From contig CAZMOE010000003.1 in assembly GCA_964567855.1 (NCBI GenBank), positions 106,094-170,093 on the forward strand: DNA of 64,000 nt, given 5' to 3'. Of the stretch, positions 18,699-28,280 are shown piece by piece (within the stretch, counting starts at the first letter, position 1; every line of letters starts with the position of its first letter). Source of the DNA: Liminaster sp964567855 (GTDB taxonomy: Bacteria > Bacteroidota > Bacteroidia > Bacteroidales > UBA3663). The notes beneath the pieces are model-generated. The model searched no databases and had not been told where the DNA came from. It saw nothing but the letters and a program-made list of their open reading frames with translations. The translations under genes and the position numbers were made by a program.

Positions 18699-18712
18699 AT
18701 TTTCACCCGTCG

Positions 18713-20251
18713 TTATTCATACCGACCGAATCCGTAGCAGCCGCTCTGGAAATCAAAGGATTCGAAGAGCGGCAGATTATGCTCGAAATCAAACAGCGTC
18801 AGCTTCCGCAACTTATAATAATTCTGCCAGTAATTATTCAATGCCGCGACATAATTCTGCCGCGCCGTTTCCTTACGGGTCTGGGCCATGGTAAGACTAT
18901 TGACATCGCTTTGGCCGATTAAAAACCTCTGGCGGGTCTGTTCGTAAGCCAGGTCTGCCAATTCAACGGCCTTTTCAGCGCTCTCTATCAGAATCCGTTG
19001 CGCATGAAAGTCATCAACCGTCATCGTCACCTCCTGTTCAACGTTCAGTTCCTCCTGTCTGGCGGCAGTCTGAACGACATACAGGTTATTCCTGGCCATA
19101 TTGGACTTTCCCTTACGCACTCCCCAGTCAACCAGAGGAATGGAAACGCTCACCGAGACCAGATCCTGCTGCAACAAACGATGATATGCTTCCCGAAAAT
19201 TTTCGCCGACCTGATTGAATCCGATGCTGGCATTGATACTGGCATTCATGTACAACTCCTTACGGGTCTTATCGACATTCCTCTGCGCCTCCAGCACGTT
19301 CTGATACTGTTGCAGATAGGTCGGATTGTTCGCCCGCGCCAAAGCCAGCGCCTGTTCCGGCGCCACATCGGTCACTTTCGGCCGCTCTGGCAATACGGGC
19401 AGAATCCGTGTTCCCTGTTCCAGTCCCAGATAAGAGGAAAGCACGAACATAGCCCGACGGTGTTCCTGCTGCGCATGCTGCAACGAATTACGGGCATTCA
19501 CGACATCCAACTGCAGTGTCAGCAGATCTGCTTGTGAAATGGCAGCAATCTTATACCGCATCTCCCCGACCCGGCACAATGTGTCGCTCGTTTGCAAATT
19601 CGTCTCTGCCAGTTCCAGTTTCGCCTGCGCAAGCACTAAGGCGAAAAAATATCCGACTACCGTCCCTGACAAACTCTCCAGATTATAAATAAACTCTTTC
19701 TTCACCCGCTCGAACTTCAACGGAGCGATTTTCCGCTCCCAACGGAACGCATTATACCCCAGCAACGACTGACGGTAACCGATGCGGAGCGGAATGCTCG
19801 AAAACTGCGTGTAGTCGGTAAAACCGAAATTATTCAGATAGTCCAGCTGAGAATCCATATAGAGAGTTCCGCCCAAGAAGTCGACATTCTGAACAATCGA
19901 AAGGCCTCCGGTGGCAGAATAGGTCTGCTGTTCACGGTAGACATCCATATCCCGTTCCGAATCATAACGCTCTGCAATATAGCGGTTATACCGCGCCGGC
20001 GTCAGATTCAGCGTCAGACTGGGCAGACGCGCCGCCCTGTAACTCACATACTCCCAATAACCGGAACGATACATATTGCGGTAGCGAAATGCCGTCAGCG
20101 AACTGTCGCTGGCAATCCGGATGGCCTCCTGCAAACTCAAACGTATGGGCTGACTGCCGCTTCCGGCCGCGGTCTGTGCCCGCAACGTTCCGGGACAGCA
20201 CATCATGACATAGCCCGCAACGAACAAAAGAAGACAACGATAGTAATTCAT
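18713..20251 (-). CDS. TolC-family outer-membrane efflux channel
   Basis: A 512-residue exported protein with a signal peptide (RCLLLFVAGYVMMCCPGTL, cleavage probably after LRA or AQT). Two long alpha-helical repeats typical of TolC are visible, with heptad-rich segments such as LALVLAQAKLELAETNLQTS and YEQTRQRFLIGQSDVNSLTM, the latter being the conserved 'Y..G..S..dll.A' region of the second repeat. It forms the outer-membrane duct for the RND pumps encoded on both sides. Its start codon overlaps the stop of the upstream RND gene by 4 bp (ATGA), indicating translational coupling. Placement between two RND genes is unusual. Confidence 0.88.
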   Translation of the reverse strand: MNYYRCLLLFVAGYVMMCCPGTLRAQTAAGSGSQPIRLSLQEAIRIASDSSLTAFRYRNMYRSGYWEYVSYRAARLPSLTLNLTPARYNRYIAERYDSERDMDVYREQQTYSATGGLSIVQNVDFLGGTLYMDSQLDYLNNFGFTDYTQFSSIPLRIGYRQSLLGYNAFRWERKIAPLKFERVKKEFIYNLESLSGTVVGYFFALVLAQAKLELAETNLQTSDTLCRVGEMRYKIAAISQADLLTLQLDVVNARNSLQHAQQEHRRAMFVLSSYLGLEQGTRILPVLPERPKVTDVAPEQALALARANNPTYLQQYQNVLEAQRNVDKTRKELYMNASINASIGFNQVGENFREAYHRLLQQDLVSVSVSIPLVDWGVRKGKSNMARNNLYVVQTAARQEELNVEQEVTMTVDDFHAQRILIESAEKAVELADLAYEQTRQRFLIGQSDVNSLTMAQTRKETARQNYVAALNNYWQNYYKLRKLTLFDFEHNLPLFESFDFQSGCYGFGRYE

Positions 20252-23200
20252 GAGCGATGACGATTGACTAATTCATAAACCAGAGGTATAAAAAACAAAC
20301 TGACACACGTTCCGACACACATTGTTCCGATCATGGCAACGGCCAACGGCCTCTGTATCTCCGATCCCATGTCATGCGTGAAAAGTAACGGCAACATTGC
20401 AAAAACTGTCGTCAGCGACGTCATAACGATAGACCGCAACCGACGACGTCCCGCATCATGTATCGCCCCGTGCAGCGGCATGCCCGTACGTTGCAGGGCA
20501 GCAATAGCATCCAGTTTCAGAATGGAGTCGTTGATAATGATACCGCACGAAGCGATGATTCCGATGGCCGACATAAGATTCAGCGTGTTGCCCGTGACCC
20601 ACAACAAGAGGAGGGCAAAAGCCATGTCGATAGGAATTTCCATCAGGACGATCAGCGGCTGTACAAAATTTTCAAATTGCGCGCTCAATATGAAGAACAT
20701 CAGCAGAAGACTGACGGCAAGCACGACCAGCAACTCTCTCATCATTTTGGCATTGGATACAAATGCCCCTGCAAAATCGACCGTCCATAACGAATGTTGC
20801 GACACCTCGGTGCGAATACGCTCCACAAGCTGCTCCGGTTCATCGGTCTCCTGGATGATATAAGGAATGTACTCACCGTTCTTGGCCCCGTGAATCATTC
20901 GCGGTGCCTCTCCATAACGCAACGAAAGCAATTCGCTGACCGGCACATTACCCTTGCGGCCTGTCGAATCGGCGGCTGTCTCGATCAGAATCTCGCCGAG
21001 CGATTGCTCCAGACTTTTCTCATCGTCCACAACGACCACCGGCATATATTGCTGATACGAACGCAGTGTCGTAACCTTGTTGTTGCGGAAGGCGGTCTTC
21101 AAAGCCCGGACCAGATCGGAATAGGAGACCCCGTACAAAAGCATCTTATCACGATGCAGGATCAGCATCCGCTGCTGTTTGCCGGCCATCGGTGTCGTCC
21201 CCGTTCCGGTGACATCAGCCAGCCGCTGCGCCATGCGCCGTATCTCGGTCATATCATCATTCAGGAGCTTATTCGACGAACACAAACGCGCCTCCACCTC
21301 CGCTTCCCCGGTAACAAACAGCCGCTCAAACAGCGTTTCGGCCGGAAACAAACGCAACGTCGCCTCCGGATAATGCTCCGCCAGCCATTCCTTCAGTCCG
21401 GTTCTGACTGCCGGCAGAACCTCCGGATCGCCGGTGTCGATATATACCTCTGCCTCGTTCGCCTCCAACGGATTATCATCTTCCAGCAAAAAATCCCTTT
21501 GTCCCAGATAGGCGGAATGTTCTTTCGTCAGCGGGGCCAACTGCTGTAGCAACCGATTGACCCGCACCCGGTTTTCATCCGGATGAACCGGTTCATTCCA
21601 GACGATACGCCCTATCAGCTCATGCTGCGGCGTGGCCGGCATACGCTCCTTGCGGATACACATAAAAAGCGGCGCACACGCCAGCACCGAAACGGCAAAT
21701 AAGGTCAGACACAGCCTGCGGTGGGCAAAGGCCCAGCCGATACCCGCCTCGTAGGCACGCTCCAGCCATCCCTGTGTCCATGGCCGGGTGGGCGGGTGCG
21801 GATGACGCAGCCCCAGCCGATAGCATAACATATAAAGCACCGGTAAAAGCCAGATGCCGACAAAGTAAGAGACCAGCAGTCCGACACTGACCGCGAAAGC
21901 TTCGTCGAAAAACAATGCCCCCGCAATACCGCTGATGAACACCAGCGGCACAAAGACGGCAATGGTAGTGAGCATGGAACTCAGCATCGGGGCAACCATT
22001 TCTGTCGTTCCCTTAGCGGCGGCCCGCATCAATGTCAACCCACGCTCACGATGCTGTGAAATATTTTCGGTTACGATGATGGCATTGTCGATCATCATTC
22101 CCACCGCCATAATCAGACCGGACAGGGAAATGATATTCATTGACACATCAAACAGATAGAAAAACAGAAACGAAATGACCACCGAGGCCGCCAGGCTGAT
22201 ACCGATAACCAGCGGAGACCTCACATTGCCCATGAAGAGAAATACGACAATGAAAATCAACAGGAACCCCGACACTAAGTTCTGCTGCAGATTGGCAATC
22301 GTATAGTCCAACAATTCGGTCTGGTTGCGACTGACGGTAAACTCAATATCCGGATACTGCCGCTCAAAGCGATAGAGCGAGTTCCGGACCTCACGCTTCA
22401 GGTCGGCCATATTCTCGGCGGCCTGTTTGATAACCGCAAACGTCACGGCCCGCTTACCTCGATAGTATGATCTCCCCGCCTCCTTAGCCGTTGTCAGGCG
22501 GATGTCGCAAAGATCGCGCAACTGCAAAAGCCGGTCGTTGCGTCGCAAATAAATTTCCCCCAACGCCTCCGGCGAACGGGGCGCCGCACTCACATTGACA
22601 TTATATTCATAATATCCGTCGCGTATCATCAGGCTGCCCGGCTCCACATTGTTCGCCTCCAGCGCCTGCTCGATGTCACGAACGGTCAGCCCATACATAG
22701 CCAACACATTATGATAAGGTTTAAGCTGTACCTGCTGCGAGGGAATACCGGTAACGTCGGCCATAGCCACTTGCGGCAACTGCTCAATACGGCGGCGCAC
22801 GATGCCCTCGGCAATATTGCACATCTCCAGAAAGCGAGCGTCATCGCCCTCGCCGAACTCAGGATCATCGCGCAGGGTCATGTGGATATAGAAAACGGGA
22901 ATATCCGTCGCGCTGGCCTTAATCACCTTCGGGCGGCTCACCTCCTTGGGCAGTGAACCCATGGTGGCATCGATCTTTTCATTCACTTCGATAAAGGCGA
23001 GGTCGGTATTAACACCGAAATCGAACGACAGATAAATCAGCCCCAGGCCGTCGCGCGTCTCCGACGTTATGTCGCTCAGCCCGCCCACCTGCAGAAGCTG
23101 ACGGCGCACCGGAGCCACGACGGTGTTCTCCAACTCGCGTGCCGAAATATCCTCACCCGTCATCTGCACAGTAATTTTCGGAATCGCAATGTCGGGCAAC

Positions 23201-23301
23201 AGCGAGACCGGAAGCGTGAAGTAAGCCACTGCCCCCAGAATGAAAAATGCCAGAAACGACATCAGGACCGCTATCGGCCGACGAAGCAAAAAACGCACCA
23301 T
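20248..23301 (-). CDS. RND efflux permease (first of two in the operon)
   Basis: A 1017-residue AcrB-like inner-membrane pump. It starts with the classic RND opening (RFLLRRPIAVLMSFLAFFIL), followed by SLLPDIAIPKITVQ, then GEDISARELENTVVAPVRRQ and TSETRDGLGLIYLSFDFG from the porter domain. VGMMIDNAIIVTENISQHRE lies in the first helix group, and a second half ends with GIIINDSILKLDA and HDAGRRRLRSIVMTSLTTVF. Both repeats and all expected helices are present. It begins 34 bp after the adaptor gene and overlaps the TolC-like gene by 4 bp, so it belongs to one transcript with the adaptor, channel and a second RND. Substrate class cannot be deduced. Confidence 0.92.
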   Translation of the reverse strand: MVRFLLRRPIAVLMSFLAFFILGAVAYFTLPVSLLPDIAIPKITVQMTGEDISARELENTVVAPVRRQLLQVGGLSDITSETRDGLGLIYLSFDFGVNTDLAFIEVNEKIDATMGSLPKEVSRPKVIKASATDIPVFYIHMTLRDDPEFGEGDDARFLEMCNIAEGIVRRRIEQLPQVAMADVTGIPSQQVQLKPYHNVLAMYGLTVRDIEQALEANNVEPGSLMIRDGYYEYNVNVSAAPRSPEALGEIYLRRNDRLLQLRDLCDIRLTTAKEAGRSYYRGKRAVTFAVIKQAAENMADLKREVRNSLYRFERQYPDIEFTVSRNQTELLDYTIANLQQNLVSGFLLIFIVVFLFMGNVRSPLVIGISLAASVVISFLFFYLFDVSMNIISLSGLIMAVGMMIDNAIIVTENISQHRERGLTLMRAAAKGTTEMVAPMLSSMLTTIAVFVPLVFISGIAGALFFDEAFAVSVGLLVSYFVGIWLLPVLYMLCYRLGLRHPHPPTRPWTQGWLERAYEAGIGWAFAHRRLCLTLFAVSVLACAPLFMCIRKERMPATPQHELIGRIVWNEPVHPDENRVRVNRLLQQLAPLTKEHSAYLGQRDFLLEDDNPLEANEAEVYIDTGDPEVLPAVRTGLKEWLAEHYPEATLRLFPAETLFERLFVTGEAEVEARLCSSNKLLNDDMTEIRRMAQRLADVTGTGTTPMAGKQQRMLILHRDKMLLYGVSYSDLVRALKTAFRNNKVTTLRSYQQYMPVVVVDDEKSLEQSLGEILIETAADSTGRKGNVPVSELLSLRYGEAPRMIHGAKNGEYIPYIIQETDEPEQLVERIRTEVSQHSLWTVDFAGAFVSNAKMMRELLVVLAVSLLLMFFILSAQFENFVQPLIVLMEIPIDMAFALLLLWVTGNTLNLMSAIGIIASCGIIINDSILKLDAIAALQRTGMPLHGAIHDAGRRRLRSIVMTSLTTVFAMLPLLFTHDMGSEIQRPLAVAMIGTMCVGTCVSLFFIPLVYELVNRHRS

Positions 23302-23335
23302 TATTCTCTCTTCCGATTAATTTTCCAACCAGGAT

Positions 23336-24412
23336 TCACCTTTCATCAACGATAACGACCTCGGTCTCATGCGCCAGATTCAGATTGCCGGAAACGATAA
23401 CCCGGTCGCCCTCACTGAGACCGCCGACCGTATATTCCGTCATGTTCTCCATACCCAGCTCCACATAATTCCATTGCGCCTGCCCCTCTTTCACCGTAAA
23501 CACCACGGGCTTTCCCGAACGCATCACCACTGCCGTCTTCGGGATTACCCATTGTCCGGAGGCATCATACCGCACATTCACCCGCACATTCATACCCTCG
23601 AACAAGCGCGGCGAACCGTCTATAGCCGCTTTGACTTTCACCATCCCGCGAGAATCTACCAACGGATTGATTTCGCATATCCGCCCCGTATAATGACTTT
23701 CCGGTTCAGCAAATGGCGTCACCTCGACCGGATTACCAGTTTTCAGCACCAAGAGTTCGCTCTCGATAATCGAAAACTCCACCTCCATCGTCCGGTTATC
23801 GATCACCCGACAGAACGCCCCCGACGTCGTCGCCCGGTTATAGGCCTTACCGTTCAGATTGGCCACTACTCCGTCGAACGGGGCAGTCAGCACAGCATGT
23901 TCCAGTTCGCAGACGGCCAGCTCGTACTGTGTCTTATTCTGCGCATAGCCGCTCTTCACCATGGCAAGCTCCATGACCGGCTCCGGAATCGCTTCCCGTT
24001 CGGCCGGCACATATCCCTGCCCGATCAGAACGTTTTGCAATTCCAGTTCGCTCTGCTTGAGCGACACCTCTGCCTGCCGCCGTTTCCTTTCAAGACGGAA
24101 CGTATCCAACTCAGCCAGTTTTTGGCCGGCATGCACGGCGTCACCGTTCTTTACATGCACTTGTGCCACTGTCTCGGCACTTCCGAAATATAGATCCGCA
24201 TATCGACGCGCCCCCACACGCCCGTTACTCACCACCTCATGATGGAACACGCCGGGATGCAGCGTCATCACCGATACCTCATTGGCTGCCTGCGCCACAA
24301 CAACGGTCCCCGACTTCATGTCCGGTGCCGCCTCGCCACCGCCGCCGCATGCACTCACCATGACGACCACCGCCGGCCACCAATGAAGCGTTATCTTTCC
24401 TCTTGTTATCAT
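23336..24412 (-). CDS. RND periplasmic adaptor (membrane fusion protein), lipoprotein
   Basis: A 358-residue adaptor that links the inner-membrane RND pump to the outer-membrane channel. The signal sequence ends in VSAC (Cys at about residue 23), so it is probably lipid-anchored. The barrel-sandwich/lipoyl half-motifs are visible as VAQVHVKNGDAVHAGQKLAE near residue 80 and LTAPFDGVVANLNGKAYNRA near 165, with an alpha-helical hairpin between them. Downstream beta-barrel sequence includes FEGMNVRVNVRYD and the C-terminal GLSEGDRVIVSGNLNL. It is the first gene of the four-gene efflux operon, with a candidate promoter about 200 bp upstream. Confidence 0.9.
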   Translation of the reverse strand: MITRGKITLHWWPAVVVMVSACGGGGEAAPDMKSGTVVVAQAANEVSVMTLHPGVFHHEVVSNGRVGARRYADLYFGSAETVAQVHVKNGDAVHAGQKLAELDTFRLERKRRQAEVSLKQSELELQNVLIGQGYVPAEREAIPEPVMELAMVKSGYAQNKTQYELAVCELEHAVLTAPFDGVVANLNGKAYNRATTSGAFCRVIDNRTMEVEFSIIESELLVLKTGNPVEVTPFAEPESHYTGRICEINPLVDSRGMVKVKAAIDGSPRLFEGMNVRVNVRYDASGQWVIPKTAVVMRSGKPVVFTVKEGQAQWNYVELGMENMTEYTVGGLSEGDRVIVSGNLNLAHETEVVIVDER

Positions 24413-24614
24413 ATCTTGCTAAACTTATGCCTATCAGAATCACATGACCGCCCCGTCCGGCACAGCCGGAAAAGGCATCCATACCGTTGGAGGCTCTTCG
24501 CCGGAGAACGGAAAAAACACCTCGGTCATCGGAAACAATTGCACATCCGCCGCTCCGACCTCCATGCCTCTGCGAGCCGCCGACACGCCCGGCGCAAGCA
24601 GGTCAACCACGTGA

Positions 24615-24644
24615 CAAATATATGCTTTTTTACAGTTTTTCAAA
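24615..24644 (-). promoter_or_regulatory. Candidate promoter of the RND efflux operon
   Basis: On the minus strand, TATATTTG (-7, 24615-24622) and TTTG (-33, 24641-24644) with an 18-bp spacer. This implies a leader of about 195 nt before the adaptor ATG. The rest of the 24413-24710 gap shows no gene. Confidence 0.4.
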
Positions 24645-24710
24645 TACATACTGAATAGAAATCCCTTTTTTAATTACAAAAAAAACGCGAAATGACACAA
24701 ACCGACGCAT

Positions 24711-26162
24711 TCAGAACAAAATCCGCACCTCCTCACGCATCTCTTCTACGGCCCGCGTATGCACTTTAGGGTTCTTTGTCAGCACGATCCGCTTCATTTC
24801 CGCACCACGCTGCCGGTCATAATACTCCGGTTCGGCATACAATTTTGCCAGCAGATAATACGGATAAATGCGGCCCGGCAACCGATGCACCGCCCGCAGG
24901 AAACATCGTTCCGCATCGACATACTGCCCCATTTGCTGGTAATTCTTGCCCATCACGTTCCAGATCATCGGGTCGCCGCACCGCCTCGCCGCTTCGGCCA
25001 GAATCCTGTTCGACGCCTCATAATCCCCGGCTCCGTGTAAGGCATGCCCGTATTCGAACAAGCATTCCGCCTGCCGGAAACATCGCTCCGGCAACTCGCC
25101 GTAGGCCTCGCTGGCCTGTCGGTAAGCCTTCATCACATAAAACAGATGCGCTGTCTGCCATGCCTCGCTGTGGCTGCGGTCGTTTGTCCGGTCATCCCAA
25201 GCCAGACCACAGCACCGGCAGCAAAAAAACACACCGCCACACCACACCAGCCACACTGCCGCATACCACCGCCCCCGCACCGGCCACAGGGATGCCGCCG
25301 TCAGCAATGTTGCCGCAACCGCCGTTTCCGGTTCACGCAACGGATAAGAAGCAAAAGCGAAAATGGCAAAAGCAGCCATCCCGCCGGCCACTCCGGTCCG
25401 GCCGGCCTTTGCTGCATGCATCACCGCAAAAACAGCAACCGCCAACATCAGGATCGCAGCCCACCAGCCATGCTCCACCCCGGTCTGCAGATATTCATTA
25501 AAACCGCAGGCCGGCGTCCCGGCCACGCGCTCTTCCCAGACCGCATAATTCCCTTGCGCAAAATAAGCCTCCTGAGCCTCTGCATAAGCTACGGGAAAAC
25601 TGCCCGTGCCATACCCCGTCCATGGCTGCCCGACAATAGCCCGGCACGCCATGCGCCACATGAAAAATCGGCCGTCTGCCGAATCCTGTTTGATCCGGTA
25701 AGCCCCTGCCAGCGCCACCGACGCCAGAATCGCGGCTCCCACCAATAAAAAACGCCTGCACCACGAACGAATAAAATGGTTCTCTTTGCAAAATCGTCGC
25801 CAATGCCGACGCCATCGGTAATGACACCCCAATATCCACACTCCCGGAACGAAAGCCGCAATCCAGGCCGTACGGCTCAGCCCGGCTGGCAATACACTGA
25901 CCATCAGGAATAAGGCAGACAGCACAATATAATAAACAAGACGGCGCCACCACTCGCAAAGCCCCGCACGGCGCAGTCGCAATGCGGCATCCAACGCCAC
26001 AGGAAATACCATAGCCAGCAATCCCGATAACGGTCCAGGGTTACCGAACGATCCGGTCATCGGATAAAGCGCATGATGCGACGGCAAAAAGCCGAACACC
26101 TGCAACAGCGCCCATCCCGCCTCGACGCCCCCCGCTATGATAAGCAATGCGACTACTACCAC
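24711..26162 (-). CDS. O-antigen ligase/polymerase-like membrane protein with C-terminal TPR region
   Basis: A 483-residue integral membrane protein. Several hydrophobic helices fill residues 1-300, with the family-typical segment YPMTGSFGNPGPLSGLLAMV near 33-52 and a large periplasmic loop containing FFMWRMACRAIVGQPWTGYG and TGSFPVAYAEAQ. Residues about 340-483 are TPR-like. This matches the Wzy/WaaL superfamily in Bacteroidota. The assigned start is a GTG at 26162; the frame is open without ATG back to a TAA near 26203, and usual family members carry extra N-terminal helices, so the 5' end may be truncated or wrongly placed. It is the last gene of the accessory locus, after the signal peptidase. 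Confidence 0.7.
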   Translation of the reverse strand: MVVVALLIIAGGVEAGWALLQVFGFLPSHHALYPMTGSFGNPGPLSGLLAMVFPVALDAALRLRRAGLCEWWRRLVYYIVLSALFLMVSVLPAGLSRTAWIAAFVPGVWILGCHYRWRRHWRRFCKENHFIRSWCRRFLLVGAAILASVALAGAYRIKQDSADGRFFMWRMACRAIVGQPWTGYGTGSFPVAYAEAQEAYFAQGNYAVWEERVAGTPACGFNEYLQTGVEHGWWAAILMLAVAVFAVMHAAKAGRTGVAGGMAAFAIFAFASYPLREPETAVAATLLTAASLWPVRGRWYAAVWLVWCGGVFFCCRCCGLAWDDRTNDRSHSEAWQTAHLFYVMKAYRQASEAYGELPERCFRQAECLFEYGHALHGAGDYEASNRILAEAARRCGDPMIWNVMGKNYQQMGQYVDAERCFLRAVHRLPGRIYPYYLLAKLYAEPEYYDRQRGAEMKRIVLTKNPKVHTRAVEEMREEVRILF

Positions 26163-26332
26163 CTTGATATTTGTATATAATTCTACTTTCTTTATAAAAA
26201 GATATTATATAAGAAATTCCTCCAGCATCAACGATACGAAAAGAATATCGAACAGATTGTTGCAATATATGACTTTTTCATAACCGAATCAAAATTCAAA
26301 TGCTTTCATAATGACATAAGAAGGCCTGAACC

Positions 26333-27196
26333 TTATTCTATCTTCTTCCACACCCGCCGCCAGCAGATCTCCCTGCTCTCCGGGTTCCTCGACATCCAAA
26401 TACGCGTGGCCTTACCGACAATAAACGGCTCCGGCACCAAGCCCCAATAACGGGAATCGCGCGAATCGAGACAGTTATCGCCCGCCATGAAATAATAGTC
26501 ATGACGGAACCGATAGCCCGTGAACGGCACACCGTCCAAATAATACCTGCCGGCCGTGTGTGTCAGCCGGCACCCCAGTTCCCACTCTATACACCGGCGG
26601 TAACAGGCCAACGGCGAAACCTCCCACGACAGCGAATCCCCTGCCCTCGGAATATACAGTGGCCCCCAGTCCAGAACATTCCAGCCATTCAGGCCGCGAT
26701 ATCCCATCCGGCGACGGCGCGACGGCTCCACACTCTCCCAAAAGGATTTCATCTGCCTTTGCGCCTCCATATTGCCTAACGCCATCTCCACCCCTCGGAC
26801 AAGATAAAACCCATCCACGGTTTCAATGCTGTCCCCCGGAAGCCCCAGACACCGCTTTACATAATATCTCATCACATCGAAAGTCATACTGTCTTTCCGT
26901 TGCGAAAAAGGATCGTTGAAGACCAGCACATCGTTCCGTTGCACCGCAGCAACACCCGGCAACCGGCAATACCCGGACAACTGCCCGGTAAAGGCTGCCT
27001 CCAAATCGAAAAGCCGCCCGCCCATCAGCCATTTGTTCACCAAAATCAAGTCTCCATTCCGCAACGCCGGCGACATGGAATGGCTCGGTACGCTGAACGA
27101 TGCCCAAGTGGTCACTTGAAGCAACAGCCACAAGATGGCACCGGCACTCAACACCACAACTATTGTCAACAACAACCGAATCAATTTTGGGAACAT
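26333..27196 (-). CDS. Divergent signal peptidase I (S26 family)
   Basis: A 287-residue membrane-anchored serine protease. One N-terminal transmembrane helix (residues 5-27) is followed by the catalytic serine motif PSHSMSPALRNGDLILVNKW (Ser40 by position), the region QRNDVLVFNDP, the catalytic lysine motif YYVKRCLGLPGDSIE near residue 134, and box E as MAGDNCLDSRDSRYWGLVPE near 245-264. All active-site residues expected of type I signal peptidases are present, with about 90 residues inserted between the lysine and the GDN box. It is not beside housekeeping genes but 15 bp after a BF3164-type lipoprotein in the NVEALA/propeller locus. A dedicated processing role is therefore plausible, though only inferred. 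Confidence 0.88.
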   Translation of the reverse strand: MFPKLIRLLLTIVVVLSAGAILWLLLQVTTWASFSVPSHSMSPALRNGDLILVNKWLMGGRLFDLEAAFTGQLSGYCRLPGVAAVQRNDVLVFNDPFSQRKDSMTFDVMRYYVKRCLGLPGDSIETVDGFYLVRGVEMALGNMEAQRQMKSFWESVEPSRRRRMGYRGLNGWNVLDWGPLYIPRAGDSLSWEVSPLACYRRCIEWELGCRLTHTAGRYYLDGVPFTGYRFRHDYYFMAGDNCLDSRDSRYWGLVPEPFIVGKATRIWMSRNPESREICWRRVWKKIE

Positions 27197-27211
27197 AAGG
27201 CTTAAAATAAA

Positions 27212-28240
27212 TCAAAGCAAATCATTCAGATCCAGATACCCGAACTGGATTTCATCATCAAATGCCATAATCAAACGCTTGTGAAACGGATCATAGCAAA
27301 TGTCTGAAATACGATAACCGATCTCTGCCGTGCGTATATAATCGCCATTCTTGTCGAATATCAAAAGCCGTACGGGCAAATTCGACACCTTTCCACGCGA
27401 TCCCTGATCAATAAATCGGTCTCCGCCGAGGTAGGAGCAGACAATCATTCCCTCGGCCACTATCACATCGCCGAAATATCCGGTTTTACTCTCATTCTTA
27501 TCCCACTCCGGACCATATATATTGTACTTCAAATTTCCCGACAAATCATGCAGGGTCAATAAATCATGGTAGGAATAAGCCTCCACATAAAGACTGTCTG
27601 CCGATGATACCGATACAGAAACCCGTTTGCGCTTCACCTCCGGCTGATCGTAAGGTTGATCTTCAAAGATACCGGACTGAAGATGCCAAAACGCAATGGC
27701 CTGATTGAATCCGACATTTCCGGTAGGCCGTATCACGACAGTCAAGGCCGTCGAATCATCCAACATCGCATACTTGCTGGGAAATTCTCTTTCCGACATT
27801 TCCCGCCACACCGCCGGCTGATATAAAGTATCCGATAATGCCTGTTCTATATCATAGGCAAAGATTTTTTGTTTGCCGTGATCGGAGACATAAATATATC
27901 TGTTGGCCAGATCTCCGCATACACTACCGATTCTCGTAATCTCACCGGGACCTTTGCCCAAGGGGGCTATACTTGCCAAATGTGAAAAATCATCCGTATT
28001 GAAAATATGAATTTGTTCTGCAACTGATTTATGATCGACAACTATCAAATAGCGCCCCATACAATAAACCCGAGCGACATTGCCGACAAGCACCTCGCCC
28101 GTCTGAAATTCATGCACTTGGTCCTGCACATTGACCACCTCAGATCTGTCTGTCTGATATTTATCCGTTTTATCCTGAACGGAACAACTACCAAAGAAGA
28201 CAATTACAAATACGGCTATTGCAATAAAATGTTTCAACAT
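27212..28240 (-). CDS. BF3164-type 6-bladed beta-propeller lipoprotein
   Basis: A 342-residue lipoprotein: signal peptide with lipobox GSC (Cys19). The mature part has repeated blade-like segments of the TolB/6-bladed propeller type, including GRYLIVVDHKSVAEQIHIFN, RYIYVSDHGKQKIFAYDIE, LKYNIYGPEWDKN and RLLIFDKNGDYIRTAEIGYR, and ends DDEIQFGYLDLNDLL. It is closely similar along its length to the next upstream gene (28281-29309), so the two arose by tandem duplication. It ends 15 bp before the signal peptidase gene. No enzymatic motif is visible; ligand binding at the cell surface or in the periplasm is the usual guess for the fold. Confidence 0.75.
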   Translation of the reverse strand: MLKHFIAIAVFVIVFFGSCSVQDKTDKYQTDRSEVVNVQDQVHEFQTGEVLVGNVARVYCMGRYLIVVDHKSVAEQIHIFNTDDFSHLASIAPLGKGPGEITRIGSVCGDLANRYIYVSDHGKQKIFAYDIEQALSDTLYQPAVWREMSEREFPSKYAMLDDSTALTVVIRPTGNVGFNQAIAFWHLQSGIFEDQPYDQPEVKRKRVSVSVSSADSLYVEAYSYHDLLTLHDLSGNLKYNIYGPEWDKNESKTGYFGDVIVAEGMIVCSYLGGDRFIDQGSRGKVSNLPVRLLIFDKNGDYIRTAEIGYRISDICYDPFHKRLIMAFDDEIQFGYLDLNDLL

Positions 28241-28280
28241 ACTTTAATCTTAAAAAAATAAACCCATATATCGATTTCTA

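Noticed and set aside
24440..24649. 69-codon open frame upstream of the RND operon
   Set aside because: It spans the candidate promoter of the operon and shows no similarity or signal; it is treated as chance.
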